The notes beneath the pieces were generated by a model that saw nothing but the letters and a program-made list of their open reading frames with translations, did no database searches and was not told the origin of the DNA. A stretch of 64,000 nucleotides of DNA, taken from positions 1 through 64,000 of the forward strand of contig NZ_BSTF01000016.1 of assembly GCF_030269365.1 (NCBI RefSeq), written 5' to 3'. Shown here piece after piece: positions 62,605-64,000 of this stretch; the first letter of the stretch is position 1; each line of letters opens with the position of its first letter. This stretch comes from Lentzea sp. NBRC 102530. Its GTDB lineage: Bacteria > Actinomycetota > Actinomycetes > Mycobacteriales > Pseudonocardiaceae. The position numbers and the translations under genes are program-made.

Positions 62605-63069
62605 TCAGACCTGGGGCGGCGGCGTCACGTCGCCACGCCACGCGCCGGTCTCCACACCGCGGTTCTCGATGAACTCCTTGAACCGCTTGAGGTCGCCCTC
62701 CACCCGCTGGCCGACGACGCCGAGTGCCGCGCCCGCCTTCTCGATGAACGTCTCGGGGTGGTACTCCATCTGGACGTGCACCCGAGTGGTGTCGTTGTCG
62801 ATCCGGTGGAACGTGACCACGCCGCCCTGCGGCGCGCCGTCGACCGTCGTCCACGCGACCCGCTCGTCCGGGTGCTGCTCGGTGATCTCGGCGTCGAACT
62901 CGCGCACGACACCGCCGATCTTCGTGGTCCAGTGCGTCTTCGTCGGCGTGAGCTGGTCGATCTTCTCGACGCCGTCCATGAACGCCGGGAAGGATTCGAA
63001 CTGGGTCCACTGGTTGTAGGCCGTGCTCACCGGCACGTGGACGTCCACCGACTTCTCAATGGTGGTCAC
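62605..63069 (-). CDS. SRPBCC (polyketide cyclase/START-like) protein
   Basis: The 154-residue protein has the SRPBCC start TTIEKSVDVHVPVSTAYNQW then TQFESFPAFMDGVEKIDQLT and WTTKIGGVVREFDAEI. A long C-terminal helix is VEGDLKRFKEFIENRG. Members bind hydrophobic ligands or lipids; the function here is unknown. GTG 63069 has GAGGAGG 5 bases upstream. It directly precedes the stress sigma gene (12-base gap), so the two probably share a promoter and stress regulation. Confidence 0.92.
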   Translation of the reverse strand: MTTIEKSVDVHVPVSTAYNQWTQFESFPAFMDGVEKIDQLTPTKTHWTTKIGGVVREFDAEITEQHPDERVAWTTVDGAPQGGVVTFHRIDNDTTRVHVQMEYHPETFIEKAGAALGVVGQRVEGDLKRFKEFIENRGVETGAWRGDVTPPPQV

Positions 63070-63286
63070 GAAACCTCCTCCTTCATCTTGGCGTCGGAAG
63101 GTGAGTACCCGCGTCACGCGCCGTTACACATCCGTCATGTGTCCACTCAGGACGGTCACGCAGAGTGGTGCACCAATCGCGATCTGCACATCACGAAATC
63201 GCCCACAGTGGTCAAACCGCTCTGTGATCCAAGTCTCACGAGCGGCATACTGCGCGGTATGTCACGACGCCCCACAGGAGGCGCTG

Positions 63287-64000
63287 GTGCTCGAAGCGAA
63301 CAACCTCGAGGTTGTCTACGACGACGTGATGCTGGTGCTCAGGGGCGTGAGCCTGAAGGTGCCGCGGGGCAAGGTCGTGGCCCTGCTCGGTGCCAACGGA
63401 GCAGGCAAGACGACGTTGATGAGGGCCTTCAGCGGGCTCCTCGACGTGCACGACGGCAAGGTCACCAAGGGCTCGATCACGCTCGACGGTGAACCGATCC
63501 ACCGCCTCTCACCGGCGAAGATCGCGGACCGCGGCATCAAGCAGGCGCTGGAGGGCCGGCGGATCCTGGCCGAGCTCACGGTCGAGGAGAACCTCAAGGT
63601 CGGCGGCCACGCCAGGCCGAAGAGGCTCAACCACAACCTCGAACGCTGCTACGAGATGTTCCCGCGGCTGCTGGAGCGGCGAAGACAGAGCGCGGGCTAC
63701 CTGTCCGGCGGCGAGCAGCAGATGCTCTCGATCGGCCGGGCGCTCATGTCGGAACCGTCCTACCTGCTGCTGGACGAACCGAGCCTCGGCCTCGCGCCGC
63801 TGCTCGTGCAGCAGATCCGCGACCTCGTCGTGAAGATCAACGAACAGGGCACCACGGTCCTGCTGGTCGAGCAGAACGCCAGCATGGCGCTCTCCATCGC
63901 CGACCACGGCTACGTGCTCGAGACCGGCAAGGTCGTCATGGACAAGCCGGCGGACGCACTCCTCGCCGACGACGACATCCGCGAGTTCTACCTCGGTCTC
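63287..64000 (+). CDS. LivF-type branched-chain amino-acid ABC ATPase, truncated by window end
   Basis: The frame is open for 238 codons to the last base, so the C-terminus is not seen. The ATPase has Walker A LLGANGAGKTTLMRAFSGLL, a Q-loop-region segment GIKQALEGRRILAELTVEEN, the signature LSGGEQQMLSIGRALM, Walker B YLLLDEPSLGLAPLL and the H-loop-equivalent LLVEQNASMALSIAD. Its near-end DIREFYLGL is the usual LivF ending. GTG 63287 has AGGAGG 5 bases upstream. The rest of the transporter must lie to the right. Confidence 0.93.
   Translation, partial: MLEANNLEVVYDDVMLVLRGVSLKVPRGKVVALLGANGAGKTTLMRAFSGLLDVHDGKVTKGSITLDGEPIHRLSPAKIADRGIKQALEGRRILAELTVEENLKVGGHARPKRLNHNLERCYEMFPRLLERRRQSAGYLSGGEQQMLSIGRALMSEPSYLLLDEPSLGLAPLLVQQIRDLVVKINEQGTTVLLVEQNASMALSIADHGYVLETGKVVMDKPADALLADDDIREFYLGL

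Noticed and set aside
61495-63492. 665-residue plus-strand frame covering the stress sigma gene
   Set aside because: It is antisense to a well-defined sigma factor and SRPBCC gene and enters the LivF gene in the wrong frame.

Overview
The window is high-GC actinobacterial DNA. Its backbone keeps the mycobacterial-type gene order: TPR protein, HAD phosphatase, small protein, tlyA, nadK, recN, steA, steB/mctB, pyrG, NUDIX, ald, xerD, parA, scpA, scpB, rluB. Conservon genes, DUF397/DUF5753 pairs, an IniB-type protein, DUF1707/TM2 and DUF574 proteins, snapalysin and WD40-nSTAND proteins point to a filamentous actinomycete. Pseudonocardiaceae (Lentzea, Saccharothrix or Lechevalieria type) is my inference. 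No phage, IS element, CRISPR array or tRNA was seen.

Region 1 (1-21992) is the conserved chromosomal block. It opens with the 3' end of an rRNA operon (5S rRNA plus terminator). An unusual RNA-binding-like protein with about 38 DRGG tetrads and a C-terminal helical repeat domain follows. Next come NAD kinase, RecN, four overlapping paralogous-looking four-helix membrane proteins, the SteA/SteB envelope-division pair, CTP synthase, alanine dehydrogenase, XerD, an orphan ParA, ScpA/ScpB and RluB. Most genes overlap by 4 bases (ATGA or GTGA), so translational coupling is likely. The usual rluB followers (cmk, der) are absent. A strong terminator closes the block.

Region 2 (22112-30575) holds three tandem paralogues of about 905 residues. 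Each has an XRE-like HTH, an nSTAND1-type NTPase domain, one membrane helix and a WD40-like C-terminal domain. The third has lost its Walker A lysine and its DQFEE Walker B.

Region 3 (30656-40509) carries a TauABC/SsuABC-type ABC transporter (two permeases and an ATPase), an IniB-like Asp/Val/Thr repeat protein, a 4-hydroxybenzoate 3-monooxygenase (PobA) and a divergent NMT1-type lipoprotein. A conservon follows (NIT-domain sensor kinase, roadblock protein, small GTPase) that lacks the usual DUF742 gene.

Region 4 (40509-50438) contains a GyrA-fragment protein, snapalysin, a GGDEF protein with a decayed EAL domain and a DUF574 methyltransferase. It also holds a compact module of sigma factor, small overlapping protein and S8 protease, divergent from a TPR-CHAT caspase-like protease. 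I consider this module and the nSTAND array the most interesting loci. An XRE/DUF5753 plus DUF397 pair ends the region.

Region 5 (50420-64000) is a mixed housekeeping and stress region. It includes an FAD oxidase, YggT, TfoX-N protein, a second ECF-like sigma factor, an M6 metalloprotease, a deaminase, an SDR remnant, a STAS protein, a shortened haem-oxygenase-like protein paired with a YbdK-type ligase, topoisomerase IB, DUF4383, a SigB/SigF-type sigma factor, an SRPBCC protein and, running off the end, a LivF-type ATPase.
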